A stretch of DNA of 64,000 nucleotides from Eriocheir sinensis (taxonomy: Eukaryota; Arthropoda; Malacostraca; Decapoda; Varunidae). Below the pieces are notes generated by a model. The model did no database searches. It saw only the letters and a program-made list of their open reading frames with translations, and was not told where the DNA came from. Position numbers and translations under genes: made by a program. This document shows positions 1 through 17,053 of the stretch, in pieces (position 1 is the first letter of the stretch; every line of letters begins with the position of its first letter). The DNA lies in assembly GCF_024679095.1 (NCBI RefSeq), contig NW_026111184.1, forward strand, positions 1 to 64,000. The letters are read 5' to 3'.

Positions 1-383
1 CCAACTAAACGTACATTTCTTGTTTCCTAATACGTAAAACTGTGGACTTCACTATCCTACAGTTATCATTCATTTTACGTAAAGATTTCAACCTAAAGTT
101 ACGCAAATTTGCCATTTTTTACACAACGTTTTCAAAGTGCACGCATGGTGCTATTTTATATAAGTTACCTTGAATCCTCGACCAAATCACTCTAGAGACA
201 CTCCTGCCTGCTTGTATGCACTAAAACTTGAAGATTTCGTCCTGTTTCCACTTAAATTCGGAGTAAGAACGCAGAGTGTGTTTGAGTTGTCGCAGTGAAA
301 GTCGCCATAACAATCGGCCCCTTACGCGAAGCCAGCGCGCCAAGACTGAAGAGATTTCCCGTCAACTAGTTGTGAAGTCTATG
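1..383. other. Non-satellite left flank at the edge of the array
   Basis: This is the only sizeable sequence without the 45-bp monomer. Its base composition is mixed, with GC-rich words near 318-345 (for example GCGAAGCCAGCGCGCC), unlike everything to its right. No open reading frame of useful length is visible and I recognise no gene or transposon family. It may be unique intergenic DNA, or the end of a transposable element abutting the array. The passage to satellite is at about 384-395, where A-rich minus-oriented monomers begin, starting with a degenerate copy. That it is an array boundary is seen directly. What it belongs to is unknown. Confidence 0.75.
157..192 (+). promoter_or_regulatory. 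Possible core promoter (TATA box plus initiator-like site)
   Basis: TATATAAG lies at 157-164, and TCACTC lies at 187-192 with its A at 189, about 32 bp after the first T of the TATA word. That is the usual TATA-to-start spacing for RNA polymerase II in animals, and TCACT is close to the arthropod initiator TCAGT. No open frame follows before the satellite begins, so any transcript would be non-coding or would run into the array. A chance match in AT-leaning sequence is quite possible. Confidence 0.2.
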
Positions 384-512
384 GCATATGTTTATAAAAA
401 TACAGATACAAAAATAAACATCGAATAATTAAATTTGTATTAAAATTAATATACAAAATGCGTATATAATAAGGTAAATTTGTATTGAAAAAATATGCAA
501 CATACACGTTTA
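384..512 (-). repeat. Satellite block, A-rich reading, first monomers of the array
   Basis: About three monomers in the A-rich reading, including the subtype pair 'AATATACAAAATGCGT' then 'ATAAGGTAAATTTGTATTG'. The stretch 428-516 is the reverse complement of the junctions at 15040-15125 and 16632-16725, so the array edge starts with a piece that also occurs deep inside it. The direction switches at about 513. Confidence 0.85.
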
Positions 513-1281
513 CTCATACAAATTTATATTATTTTATTGGTATTTTGTTTATTTATTTTGATACGAATTACATGATTATATGTGTATTTTGTACACATTT
601 TTTAAACGTATTTACATTATTTAGTGTGTATTTTGTTTATATATTTTCATACAAATTTACGTTATTATATGTGTATTTGTATAAAAATTTTGATACAAAT
701 TTCCTTTATTTCATGTATTTTGTATATATATTTCAATTCAAATTTAGCTTATTTTGTGTGTATTTTGTATATATTTTCATACAAATTTAATTACTTCTGT
801 GTATTTTTGTATATAGTTTTATATAAATTTACGTTATTTTATTTGTATTTTGTATATTTATATTCATACAAATACACATTCTTTTATTGGTATTTTGTTT
901 ATTTATTTTGATTCGAATTTACATTATTTTATGTGTATTTTGTATACATTTTTTTATACGTATTTACTTCATTTTATGTGTATTTTGTATATATATATTT
1001 ATAGAAATCTACGTTATTTTATGTGTATTCGTATACATATTTTAAAACAAATTTACATTGCTTTATATGCATTTTGCATATATATTTCAATACAAATTTA
1101 CCTTATTGTATGTGTTTTTTATATATTTATTTTAATACAAATCTAATTTTTTTATGTATTACAAATTTAAATATTTTATGTGTATTTTGGTATATATATT
1201 TTTATAAGAAATGCGCTATTTGATGGGAATTTTGCATCTTTATTTTCATTCAAATTTACAATATTTTATTAATATTCGGTG
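513..1281 (+). repeat. Satellite block, T-rich reading
   Basis: About 17 monomers in head-to-tail order. Subtypes with TTTATTGGTATTTTG, the CGTATACATATTTT monomer and the GGAATTTTGCATC monomer (about 1225-1245) follow in HOR order. The block ends near 1281, where the sequence turns into TATGAAAATACATATACAA. Confidence 0.9.
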
Positions 1282-4176
1282 TATTTGTATGAAAATACAT
1301 ATACAAAATACACATAAAAAAACGTAAATTTGTATAAAACTATATATAAAAATACACAAAAAAAATTAAATTTGTTTGAAAATAAATATACAAAATACAC
1401 ATAAAATTAGGTAAATTTGTATTGAAATACATATACAAAATACACATAAAATAATGTAAATTTGAAAGAAAATATATAAACAAATACACATATAATAACG
1501 TAAATTTGTATGAAATATATATACAAAATACACATTAAATAATGTAAATATGTATAAAAAAATATATACAAAACACAAATAGAATAATGTAAAATCGTAT
1601 CAAAATATATACACAGAATATTAATAAAATAATGTAAATTTGTATGAAAATAAAGATGCAAAATACCCATAAAATAAAGCATTTTTTAAAAATATATATA
1701 CAAAAATACACATAAAAAAATTAATTTGTATTAAAATAAATATACAAAATACACATACAATAAGGTAAATCTGTATTGAAATAGATATGCAAAATACATA
1801 TAAAACAATGTAAATTTGTTTCAAAATATATATACGAATACACATAAAATAACGTAGATTTCTATAAAAATATATATACAAAATACACATAAAATAAGGT
1901 AAATATGTATAAAAAATGTATACAAAATACACATAATTTAATGTAAATTCGTATCAAAATAAATAAACAATATACCAATAAAAAAATGTGTATTTGTATT
2001 AATATAAATATACAAAATACACAAAATAATATAAATTTATATAAAACTATATACAAAAATACACAAAAGTAATTAAATTTGTATGAAAAAACATATACAA
2101 AAAACACATAAAATAACGCAAATTTCTATGAAAATATATATACATAAATGCACATCAAATAAATTTGCATAAAAATATATATACAAAACACAGATTAGAT
2201 AATGTAAATGAGTATAAAAATATGTATACAAAATACCTATGAAATAATCTAAATTCGTATCGAATTAAATTAAGAAAATACCAATAAAATAATGTAATTT
2301 TGGATGAAAATATATATAGAAAATACACATAAAATAACCTAAATACAAATACAAATATACACATAAAATAATTTAAAATTGAATGAGATAAATATACAAA
2401 ATAAACATAAAATAAGGTAAATTTGTAATGAAATATATAAAAAAAATACACATAAAATAATATAAATTTGTATGAAAATATATATACAAATACACATTAA
2501 ATCACATGAATTTGTATAAAATTTGTATCAAAATATATACTTATACACACAATAAAATAACGTAATTTTCTTATGAAAATGTATATATAGAATACATATA
2601 AAATAATTTAAATACTTAGAAAATTATATATACAAAAAACACATAAAATAATGTAAATATGTATGAAAATATATAAACAAATACACATAAAATAATGTAA
2701 GTTTGGATAAAAAATATATACAAAATGATCATTAAATAATGTAAATATGTATAAAAAAAATATATACAAAATACTCATAGAATAATGTTAAATCGTATCA
2801 AAATAAATAAAGACAATATCAATAAAATAATGTAGATTTGTATGAAAATAAAGATGCAAAATATTCATATAATAACGCATATATGCATAAAAATATATAT
2901 ACAAAAATACATATAAAATAATTAAATTTGTATTAAAATAAATATACAAAATGCACGTACAATAAAGTAAATTTGTATTGAAATAGATATGCAAAATACA
3001 CATCAATAATGTAAATTTGTATCAAAATATATATACGAATACTCATAATATAGAGTAAATTTCTATGAAAATATACATACAAAATAGATATACAAAATAC
3101 ACATATAACTAGTTAAATTTGTATATAAATACAAGTAAAAAAACACATAAAATAATATAGATTTGTATGAAATGAAAACAAATACATTTTATATAAAATA
3201 TATATATAAAAATACACATAGAATAAAGTAAAATCATATCAAAATAAATACACAGAATATCAATAAAATAATGTAAATTTGTATGAAAATAAAGATGCAA
3301 AATACTCATAAAATAAAGCATATTTTTATAAAAATACATATACAAAAATACACATATATTAATCAAATTTGTATTCAAATTAATATACAAAATGCACATA
3401 CAATAAGGTAAATTTGTATTGAAAAAATATGCAAAATACACATAAAACAATGTAAATTTGTTTCAAAATAATTTGAGTTTGTATGAAAATAGATATTCAA
3501 AATACACATAAAACTAGGTAAATTTCTTTTGAAATATATATACAAAATACCCATAAAATATTGTAAATTTGTGTCAAAATATATAAACAAATACACATAA
3601 AATAACTTAAAATAACGTAAATATGTATCAAATATATATACAAAAAACATATTAAATAATGTAAATATGTATAAATAAATATATACCAAACACAAATAAA
3701 ATAATGTAAGATCGTATCAATATAAATAAAGAAAATATTAATAAAATAATGTAAATTTGTATGAAAATTAAGATGCAAAATACCCATAAAATAACGCATT
3801 TTTTATGAAAATATATATACGAAAAAACATAAAATATTTGATTTTGTATTAAAATAAATAGATATACAAAATACACATAAAATAAGCTAAATTTGAATTG
3901 AAATATAAATACAAAATACATAGAATAATGAAAATTTGTATCAAAATACTTATACAAATACACATATAATAACGTAAATTTGTATAAAAATATATAAACA
4001 AAATACATATTAAATAATGTAAATACGTATAAAAAATGTACAAAATACACAAATAATCATGTAATTCGTATCAAAATAAATAGACAAAATACCAATAAAA
4101 TCATGTAAATTTCTATGAGAAAACATATACAAAATACACATAAATAACGCAAATATCAATAAAAATATATATAATA
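1282..4176 (-). repeat. Satellite block, A-rich reading, about 2.9 kb
   Basis: About 64 monomers. The subtype carrying AAAGATGCAAAATA (start of the HOR in the other reading) occurs near 1653, 2851, 3291 and 3771, so full and shortened HOR units are mixed. The part from about 2785 onward is duplicated at 60030-61670. The block ends at a direction switch at about 4165-4190 which recurs at 44.49 kb (inverted) and 61.67 kb. Confidence 0.9.
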
Positions 4177-4455
4177 TATTTTTATACATATTTAAAATAT
4201 TTAATGTATATTTTGTATATATATTTTATCCAAATTTACGTTATTTTATATGTATTTGTTCATATATTTTCATACAAATTTACATTATTTTATGTGAGTT
4301 TTGTATATGTATTTCAATACAAATTTGCCTAACTTTATGTGTATTTTGCATATCTATTTTCATACAAATTTAATTACTTCTGTGTATCTTTGTATATTGT
4401 TTTATATAAATTTACCTTATTTTATGTGCATTTTGTATATTTATATTTATACAAA
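4177..4455 (+). repeat. Short satellite block, T-rich reading
   Basis: About six monomers, beginning TATTTTTATACATATTTAAA and including GCCTAACTTTATGTG and a GTATATTGTTTTATA subtype. It matches 61671-61880 in the distal duplicate. The direction reverses at about 4455 after TATTTATACAAAAATGC. Confidence 0.88.
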
Positions 4456-5168
<713 letters not shown>

Positions 5169-6489
5169 ATTTTGTATACATATTTTTAGACATATTTACA
5201 TTATTTAATATATATTTTGTATATATATTTTATGGAAATTTACGTTATCTTATGTGTATTTGTTTATATAGTTTCATACAAATTTATATTATTTTATGTG
5301 TATTTTGTATATGTATTTCAATAAAAATTTGCCTAATTTCATGTGTATTTTGCATATCTATTTTCAAACAAATTAAAAAAAAAATTGTGTATTTTTGTAT
5401 ATATTTTTATACAAATTTTTGTTATTTTATTTGTATTTTGTATATATATTTTCCTACAAATATACATTCTTTTAGAGGAAATTTTATTTATTTATTTTGA
5501 TACGAGTTTACATTATTTTATGTGTATTTTGTATATATATATTTTTCTATGTATTTACATTATATAATGTGTATTTTGTATATATATTTTCATAAAAATT
5601 TTCGTTATTTTATTGTGTGTATTCGTATATATTTTGTAAGAAATTTACTTTATTTTATGTGTTTTTTGCATATCTATTTCAATAAAAATCTACCTTATTG
5701 TATGTGTATTTTGTATAATTATTTTAATACAAATTTAATTATTTTATGTGTATTTTTGTATATATATTTTTTTAAATATGAGTTATTTTATGGGTATATT
5801 GCATCTTTAATTTTATAAATTTATACGTATTTACATTATATAATGTGTATTTGTTTATATATTTTTATACACATTTACGTTATTATATGTGTATTTGAAT
5901 ATATATTTTGATACAAATTTACATTATTTTATGTATTTTCTATATTTATTTTAATTCAAATTTAGCTTATTTTATGTGTCTTTTGTATATCTATTTTCAT
6001 ACAATTTTTTTATTATTTTTATTTTTGTATATAGTTTTATACAATTTTACGTTATTTTATGTGTATTTTGTATATTTATATTTACACAAGTGCACATTCT
6101 TTTATTGGCATTTAGTTTATTTATTTTGATACGAATTTACATTATTTTATGTGTATTTTGTAAACATTTTCTTATACGTATTTACTTCATTTTATGTGTA
6201 TTTTGTATATATATCTTTATAGAAATCTACGTTATTTTATGTGTATTCGTATACAAATTTTGAGAGAAATTTACATTGTTTTATATGTATTTTGCATATC
6301 TCTTTCAATACAAATATACCTTATTGTATTTCATTTTGTATATCTATTGTAATACAAATTTAAATATTTCATGTGTATTTTGGTATATATATTTTCATAA
6401 AAAATGCGTTGTTTTATGGGTATTTTGCATCTTTTTTTTTCAAATTATTTTATTTTATTTATTTATTATATTTATATTTTGTATATATT

Positions 6490-6673
<184 letters not shown>

Positions 6674-7039
6674 CATACATTTGTTCATGTATTTTTATTC
6701 TAATTTACATTATTTTATGTGTATTTTGTATATGTATTTCAATACAAATTTACCTAATTTTGTGCGTATTTTGTATATCTATTATCATATAAATACACAT
6801 TCTTTTATTGATATTTTGTTTATTTATTTTGAGGCGAATTTACATTATTTAATGTGAATTTTGTATATATATTTTTATACGTATTTAAATCATTTCATCT
6901 ATTTTTTGTATATATATTTCTATAGAAATCTACGTTATTTTATGTGTATTCGTATATATATTTTGAAACAAATATACATTGTTTTATGTGTATTTTGCAT
7001 ATTCTTTCAATACAAATTTACCTTATTGTATGTGCATTT

Positions 7040-7146
<107 letters not shown>

Positions 7147-10100
7147 TATTTTATTGGAATTTTGTTTATTTATTTTGATACGAATTTACATTATTTTATG
7201 TGTATTTTGTATATGTATTTTTCTACGTATTTACATTATTTTATGTGTATTTTGTATATATATTTTCATAAAAATTTACGTTATTTTACTGTGTGTATTT
7301 GTATCTATTTTGATACAAATTTACATTATTTTATGTGTATTTTGCATATCTATTTCAATACAAATTTACCTGATAGTATGTGTATTTTGTATATTTATTT
7401 TAATACAAATTTAATTATTTTATGTGTATTTTTGTATATATTTTTTTTTAAATATGAGTTATTTTATGTGTATTTTGTATATCTATTTTCATAAAAATTT
7501 AATTACTTTTGTGTATTTTTGTATATACTTTTATATCAATTTACGTTATTTTATGTGTATTTTGAATATTTATATTTATACAAATACACATTCTTTTATT
7601 AGTGTTTTCTTTATTTATGTCGATACGAGTTTACATTATTTTATGTGTATTTTCTACATATTTTTTTAAACGTATTTACTTCAGTTTATGTGTATTTTGT
7701 AAATATATCGTTATAGAAATCTGCGTTATTTTATGTGTTTTCGTATATATATTTTGAAAGAAATTTACTTCGTTTTATATGTATTTTGCAAATCCATTTC
7801 AGTACAAATTTACCTTATTGTGTGTGCATTTCGTATATTTATTTTAATACAAATTCAAATATTTTATGTGTGTTTTGGTATATATATTTTTATAAAAAAT
7901 GCGTTATTTGATGGGTATTTTGCATCTTTATTTTCATGCAAATTTATATTATTTTATTAATATTCTGAGTATCTATTTTGATACGATTTTACATTATTCT
8001 ATTTGTGTTTTGTATATATTTTTTTATACATATTTACATTATTTAATGTGTATTTTGTTTATATATTTCATACAATTTTACGTTATTTTAAGTGTATTTG
8101 TTTATATATTTTCTTTCAAACTTACATTATTTTATGTGTATTTTGTATATGTATTTATGTTTATTTTGAATATTTATTTCCTTCAATTTTAAATTATTTT
8201 ATGTGTATATATGTATTTGTATTTAGGTTATTTTATGTGTATTTTCTATATATATTTTCATCAAAAATTACATTATTTTATTGGTATTTTGTTAGTTTAA
8301 TTCGATACGAATTTAGATTATTTCATAGGTATTTTGTATACATATTTTTATACGCATTTACATTATTTAATGTGTGTTTTGTATATTTATTTTTATGCAA
8401 ATTTACTTTATTTTATGTGTATTTGTATAAATACAAATATACAAAATGCACATAAAATAAAGTAAATTTATATAAAACAATATATAAAGATACACAAAAG
8501 TAATTAAATTTGTATGAAAATAGATATACAAAATACAAACAAAATAAGATTAATTTGAATTGAAATATATGTACAAAATACATAAAATAAAGTAAATTTG
8601 TATCAAAATATTTTTACAAATACACATATAATTACGTAAATTTTATATAAAAATATATAAACAAAATACACATTAAATAATGTAATTACGTATACAAAAA
8701 TATATACAAAATACACATATAATCATGTAATTCGTATCAAAATAAATAAACAAAATACCAATAAAATAATGTAAATTTTTATGAAAAAACATATACATAA
8801 TACACATAAAATAAATAAATTTCTATAAAAATATATGTACAAAAGTGCACATAAAATAAATTTGCATTAAAAAATATATACAAAACACACATTACATAAT
8901 GTAAATGAGTATAAACATATGTATACAAAATATCTATGAAAAAATCTAAATTCGTATCGAGTTAAATAAAGAAAATACCAATAAAATAATGTAATTTTGG
9001 ATGAAAATATATATAGAAAATACACATAAAATTACGTAAATACAAATACAAATATACACATAAAATAATTTTAAATTGAATGAAATAAATATACAAAATA
9101 ATCATAAAATAAGGTAAATTTGTAATGAAAAATATGTAAAAATACACGTAAAATAATATAAATTTGTATGAAAATAAATATACAAATACACATAAAATAA
9201 CATGAATTTGTATAAAATTTGTATCAAAATAAATAGGAATACACACAATAAAATTAGTGTAAATTTTTATTAAAATATATATACAAAATACACATAAAAT
9301 AATGTAAATACGTAGAAAAATATATATACAAAATTCACATAAAATAATGTGAACTCGTATCAAAATAAATAAACAAAATTATAATAAAAGATTGTATATT
9401 TGTAGGAAAATATATATACAAAATACAAATAAAATAACTAAAATTTGTATAAAAATAAAAACAAAAATACACAAAAATATTTTAAATTTGTTTGAAAATA
9501 GATATGCAAAATACACATAAAGTTAGGCAAATTTGTATTGAAATACATATACAAAATACACATAAAATAAAGTAAATTTGTATGAAAATATATAAACAAA
9601 TACACATAAAATAACGTAAATTTGGATAAAATATATATACAAAATATACATTAAATAATGTAAATATGTTTAAAAATAGTTATACAAAATACACATAGAA
9701 TAATGTTAAATCGTTCAAAATAAATAAACAGAATATCAATAAAATAATTTAAATTTGTATGAAAATAAAGATGCAAAATACCCATATAATAACGCATATA
9801 TGCATAAAAATATATATACAAAAATACACATGAAATAATTAAATTTGTATTGAAACAAATATACAAAATGCATATACAATAAAGTAAATTTGTATTAAAA
9901 TACATATACAAAATACACATCAATAATGTAAATTTGTATCAAAATATATATACGAATACACATAAAATAGAGTAAATTTCTATGAAAATATACATACAAA
10001 ATACATATAAAATGATGTAAATAGTATAAAAATATATATACGAAATACACCTAAAATAATGTAAATTCGTATCAAAATAAACAAACAAAATTCCGTTAAA

Positions 10101-11319
10101 GAACGTTTATTTGTAGGAAAATAAATATACAAAATACACATAAAATAACGAAAATTTGTATAAAAATATATACAAAAAAAAACAAAAAATAATTTCAATT
10201 TTTATGACAATTGATATACAAAATACACATATAATTAGTTAAATTTGTACAAATTTGTACATGTACAAAATACACATGTAATAATGAAAATTTGTATGAA
10301 ATGAAAACAAATACATATAAAATAACGTACATTTGTATTAAATATATATACAAAATACACATAGAAAATAATGTAAAATCGTATCAAAATAAATACACAA
10401 AATATCAATAAAATAATGTAAACTTGTATGAAAATAAAGATGCAAAATACCAATAAAATAAAGCATATTTTTATAAAAATACATATACATAAATACACAT
10501 TCAATAATTAAATTTGTAGTAAAATTAATATACAAAATACACATACAATAAGGTAAATTTTTATTTAAAAAAATATGCAAAATACACATAAAACAATGTA
10601 AATTTGTTTCAAAATATATATACGAATACACATAAAATAACGCAGATTTCTACAGAAATATATATACAAAATACACTTGAGATGCTGTAAATACGTATAA
10701 AAATATATATACAAAATAGACATTATATAATATAAATTCGTGTCAAAATAAATAAACAAAATATCAATAAAAGAATTTGTATTTGTATGAAAATAGATAT
10801 ACAAAATAAACATAAAATAACGTAAATTTGTAAAAAACTATATACAAAAATACACAAAAATAATTTAAATTTGTTTGAAAATAAGTATACAAAATACACA
10901 AAAAATTAGGTAAATTTGTATTGAAATACATTTACAAAATACACATAAAATAATGTAAATTTGAATGAAAATATATAAACAAATACACTTAAAATAACGT
11001 AAATTTGTATAAAATATATATACAAAATACACATTAAGTAATGTAAATATGTATAAAAAAAATATATACAAAACCCAAATAGAATAATGTAAAATTGTAA
11101 CAAAATAAATAAACAGAATATTAATAAAATAATGTAAATTTGTATGAAAATAAAGGAGCAAAATATCCATAAAATAACGCATTTTTTTAATATATATACC
11201 AAAAGACATATAAAATAAAATTTGTATTAAAATAAATATACAAAATGCACATTCAATAAGGTAAATTTATATTGATATGCAAAATACATATAAAACAATG
11301 TAAAATTTGTTTCAAAATA

Positions 11320-11530
11320 TATATAACACAATACACAAAAAATATTTCTATAAAAATATATATATATATATACAATAAAAATAAAATGTAGTAAAAAAAA
11401 AAAAAAAAAAACACACATAAAATAATGTAAATAATATCAAAAATAAAATAAAAAAATAAAATAAAAAAATTGTGTTGTATTTAAAAAAATAATATAAAAA
11501 ATATACATAAATATAATAAATTATATAAAA
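11320..11530 (-). repeat. Degraded, A-rich low-complexity stretch within the satellite
   Basis: Here the monomer pattern breaks down into AAAAT/AAAAAT words, a run of 19 A at 11393-11411 and a short TA tract. The matching part of the distal duplicate (about 55730-55920) still has clear monomers (ATATATACGAATACAC, ACGTAGATTTCTATA). This is either local slippage decay or poor consensus sequence. The A run could be read as a poly(A) tail, but no element body is visible beside it. Confidence 0.6.
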
Positions 11531-11612
11531 CTATAAAAAATACACAAAAGTAGTTAAATTTGTATGAAAAAAGATATACAAAATACACATAAAATAAACT
11601 AAATTTGAATTG

Positions 11613-11765
<153 letters not shown>

Positions 11766-12740
11766 CAAAATACATCAAATAATTTAAATTTGTATCAAAA
11801 TATTTATACAAATACACATATAATAACGTAGATTTGTTTAAAAACACATAAACAAAATACACATTAAATAATGTAAATACGTATAAAAAAAATATGTAGA
11901 AAATACACATATAATCATGTAATTCGTATCAAAATAAATAAACAAAATACCAATAATATAATGTAAATTTGTATGAGAAAACATATACAAAATACATATA
12001 AAATAACGCTAATTTCTTTAAAAATATATGTACAAAAATGCACATCAAATAAAGTAAATTTGCATCAAAATATATATACAAAACACACATTAAATAATGT
12101 AAATGCGTATAAAAAAATGTATAAAAAATACCTTTGAAAAAATCAAAATTCCTATCGAATTAAATTAACAAAATACCAATAAAATAATGTAATTTTTGGA
12201 TGAAAATGTATATAGAAAATACAAATAAAATAACCTAAATACAAATACAAATATACACATAAAATAATTTAAAATTGCATGAAATGAATATATGAAACAA
12301 ACATAAAATAAGGTAAATTTGTAATGAAATATATGTAAAAATACACATAAAATAATTTAAATTTGTATGAAAATATGTATTCAAATACACATAAAATAAC
12401 ATGAATTTGAATAAAATTTGTATCAAAATATATACGAGAGCACACAATAAAATAACGTAAATTTTTATGAAAATATATATCCAAAATACACATAAAATAA
12501 TGTAAATACGTAGAAACATATATATACAAAATACACATAAAATAATGGAAATTCGTATCAAAATAAATAAACAAAATCGCAATAATAGAATGAATATATG
12601 TAGGAAAATATATATACAAAATACAAATAAAATAACTAAAATTTGTATAAAAATTTATTCAAAAATACGCAAAAATAATTTAAATTTGTTTGAAAATAGA
12701 TAGGCAAAATACACATAAAATTTGGCAAATTTGGATAGAA

Positions 12741-12892
12741 TTTTTTTTTTTTTTTTTTACAGCAAAGGAGACAGCTCAAGGGCACAAAAAAGTAAACATT
12801 AATAAAAAAAAAAGCCCGCTACTCGCTGCTCCTAAAAAGAATCCAAAGAGGTGGCCGAAAGATAGGTCAGTTTCGGGAGGAGAGGTGTCCTG
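12741..12892 (-). mobile_element. Retroelement 3' end with poly(A) tail (5'-truncated LINE or SINE fragment)
   Basis: The satellite is interrupted by 18 T (12741-12758) followed by about 134 bp of mixed composition ending at GAGGTGTCCTG. Read on the minus strand, this is a non-satellite body ending in CTTTGCTGT and a poly(A) tail, the form of a retroposed element. The flanks resume as satellite (TTTGGATAGAA on the left, GAAATACATATA on the right). The distal duplicate at about 56250 has uninterrupted satellite (TTTGGATTGAAATATA), so that copy is an empty site. A clear target-site duplication is not visible; at most GAA is shared. I associate this tail with decapod crustacean sequences from memory only. 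Open frames across it are not credible genes. Confidence 0.75.
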
Positions 12893-13605
12893 AAATACAT
12901 ATATAAAACACTCATAAAATAATGTAAATCTATATGAAAATATATAAACAATGTATTTAAATACATTTACAAAATACACATCAGATAGTGTAAATTTGAA
13001 TTAAAATATATATACAAATACACTTAAATTAACGTAAATTTGTATAAAATATATATATAAAATCACATTAAATAGTGTTAATATGTGTACAAAAATATAT
13101 ACAAAACACAAATAGAATAATGTAAAATCGTATTAAAATAAATAAACAGAATATTAATAAAATAATGTAAATTTGTATGAAAATTAAGATGCAAAATACC
13201 CCCAAAATAGCGCATTTTTTATAAAAATATATATACCAAAACACACATAAAATATTTGAATTTGTATTAAAATAAATATACGAAATGCACACACAATAAG
13301 GTAAATTTGTATTGAAATAGATATGCAAATTACATATAAAACAATGTAAATTTGTTTCAAAATATATATACGAATACACATAAAATAACGCATATTTTAT
13401 AAAGATATATATACAAAATACACATAAAATGAAGTAAATACTTATAAAAAAAATGTATACAAATTACACATAAAATAATGTAAACTCGTATCGAAATAAA
13501 TAAACAAAATACTAATAAAAGAATGTGTATTTGTATAAATATAAATATACAAAATACACATAAAATAACGTAAATTGATATAAAAGTATATACAAAAATA
13601 CACAA

Positions 13606-13977
13606 ATTTAGTTTATTTTATGTGTATTTTGTATATCTATTTTCATAGAAATTTAACTACTTTTGTGTATTTTTGTATATAGTTTTATATAAATTTACGA
13701 TATTTTATGTGTATTTTGTATATTTATTTTTATACAAATACACATTTCTTTATAGGTATTTTGTTTATTTATTTTGATACGAATTTACATTATTTTATAT
13801 GTATTTTGTATACTTTTTTTTATACGTATTTACTTCATTTTATGTATATTTTGTATATATATTTTTATAGAAATCTTCGTTATTTTAGGTGTATTCGTAT
13901 ATATATTTTGAAACAAATTTTACATTGTTTTATATGTATTTTGCATATCTATTTCAATATAAATTTACCTAATTGTA
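13606..13977 (+). repeat. Short satellite block, T-rich reading
   Basis: About eight monomers starting at the junction ACACAAATTTAGTTTATTTT. The same junction occurs at 57333 in the distal duplicate. The end is a fold-back: TTACCTAAT near 13965 pairs with ATTAGGTAA near 13996. Confidence 0.88.
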
Positions 13978-15040
<1,063 letters not shown>

Positions 15041-15126
15041 TAAAAGTGTATGTTGCATATTTTTTCAATACAAATTTACCTTATTATATATGCATTTGTA
15101 TATTAATTTTAATACAAATTTAATTA
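15041..15126 (+). repeat. Two-monomer satellite island in T-rich reading
   Basis: An 86-bp island reading ATATTTTTTCAATACAAATT then TATGCATTTGTATATTAATT, flanked on both sides by A-rich monomers. It is repeated at 16631-16726, and its reverse complement is at 428-516. Confidence 0.85.
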
Positions 15127-16630
<1,504 letters not shown>

Positions 16631-16726
16631 AATGAGTAAACGTGTATGTTGCATATTTTTTCAATACAAATTTACCTTATTATATACGCATTTTGTATAT
16701 TAATTTTAATGCAAATTTAATTATAC
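16631..16726 (+). repeat. Second copy of the two-monomer T-rich island
   Basis: Same order and same junction words as 15041-15126 (GTATGTTGCATATTTTTTC on the left, AATTTAATTATACATATA on the right), with a few base changes (ATATACGCATTTTG). Confidence 0.85.
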
Positions 16727-16808
16727 ATATAAACAATGTAAATTTGTTTCAAAATATATATACGAATACACATGAAATAAGGTAGATTTCTATAAAAATA
16801 TATACAAA
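16727..16808 (-). repeat. Two-monomer satellite island, A-rich reading
   Basis: Starts ATACATATAAACAATG and contains the ATATATACGAATACAC subtype. It is cut off after CTATAAAAATATATACAA, where the direction reverses. Confidence 0.8.
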
Positions 16809-17053
16809 TTTTAAATATTTTTGTGTATTATGTATATAGTTTTATACAAATTTAGGTTATTTTATGTACGCATTTACATTATTTAATGTGTGTTTTGTAT
16901 ATATATTTTTATGCAAATTTACTTTATTTTATGTGCATTTTTGTACATATATTTTTTTAGAAATTTGCGTTATTTAATGTGTATTTGTATATGTTTTCTC
17001 ATACAAATTTACATTATTTTATTGCTATTTTGTTTATTTATTTTGATACGAAT
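16809..17053 (+). repeat. Short satellite block, T-rich reading
   Basis: About five monomers: GTATATAGTTTTATACAA, TTATGTACGCATTTACATT, the GTGCATTTTTGTACATATA subtype, TGTTTTCTCATACAAATTT and TTTTATTGCTATTTTG. The same order ends at 20072 and 58813. Its end, GATACGAATGAAAATAGATA, is a three-copy switch junction. Confidence 0.88.

Noticed and set aside
11393..11411. Poly(A) run as the tail of a second retroelement
   Set aside because: There is no non-satellite body on either side and no visible target-site duplication, so simple slippage is the better explanation.
12690..12979. Short open frames over the retroelement fragment on both strands
   Set aside because: Each runs from satellite through the fragment back into satellite. 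The fragment is only about 134 bp and has a poly(A) tail, so it is a non-coding 3' end or too short to show a protein.
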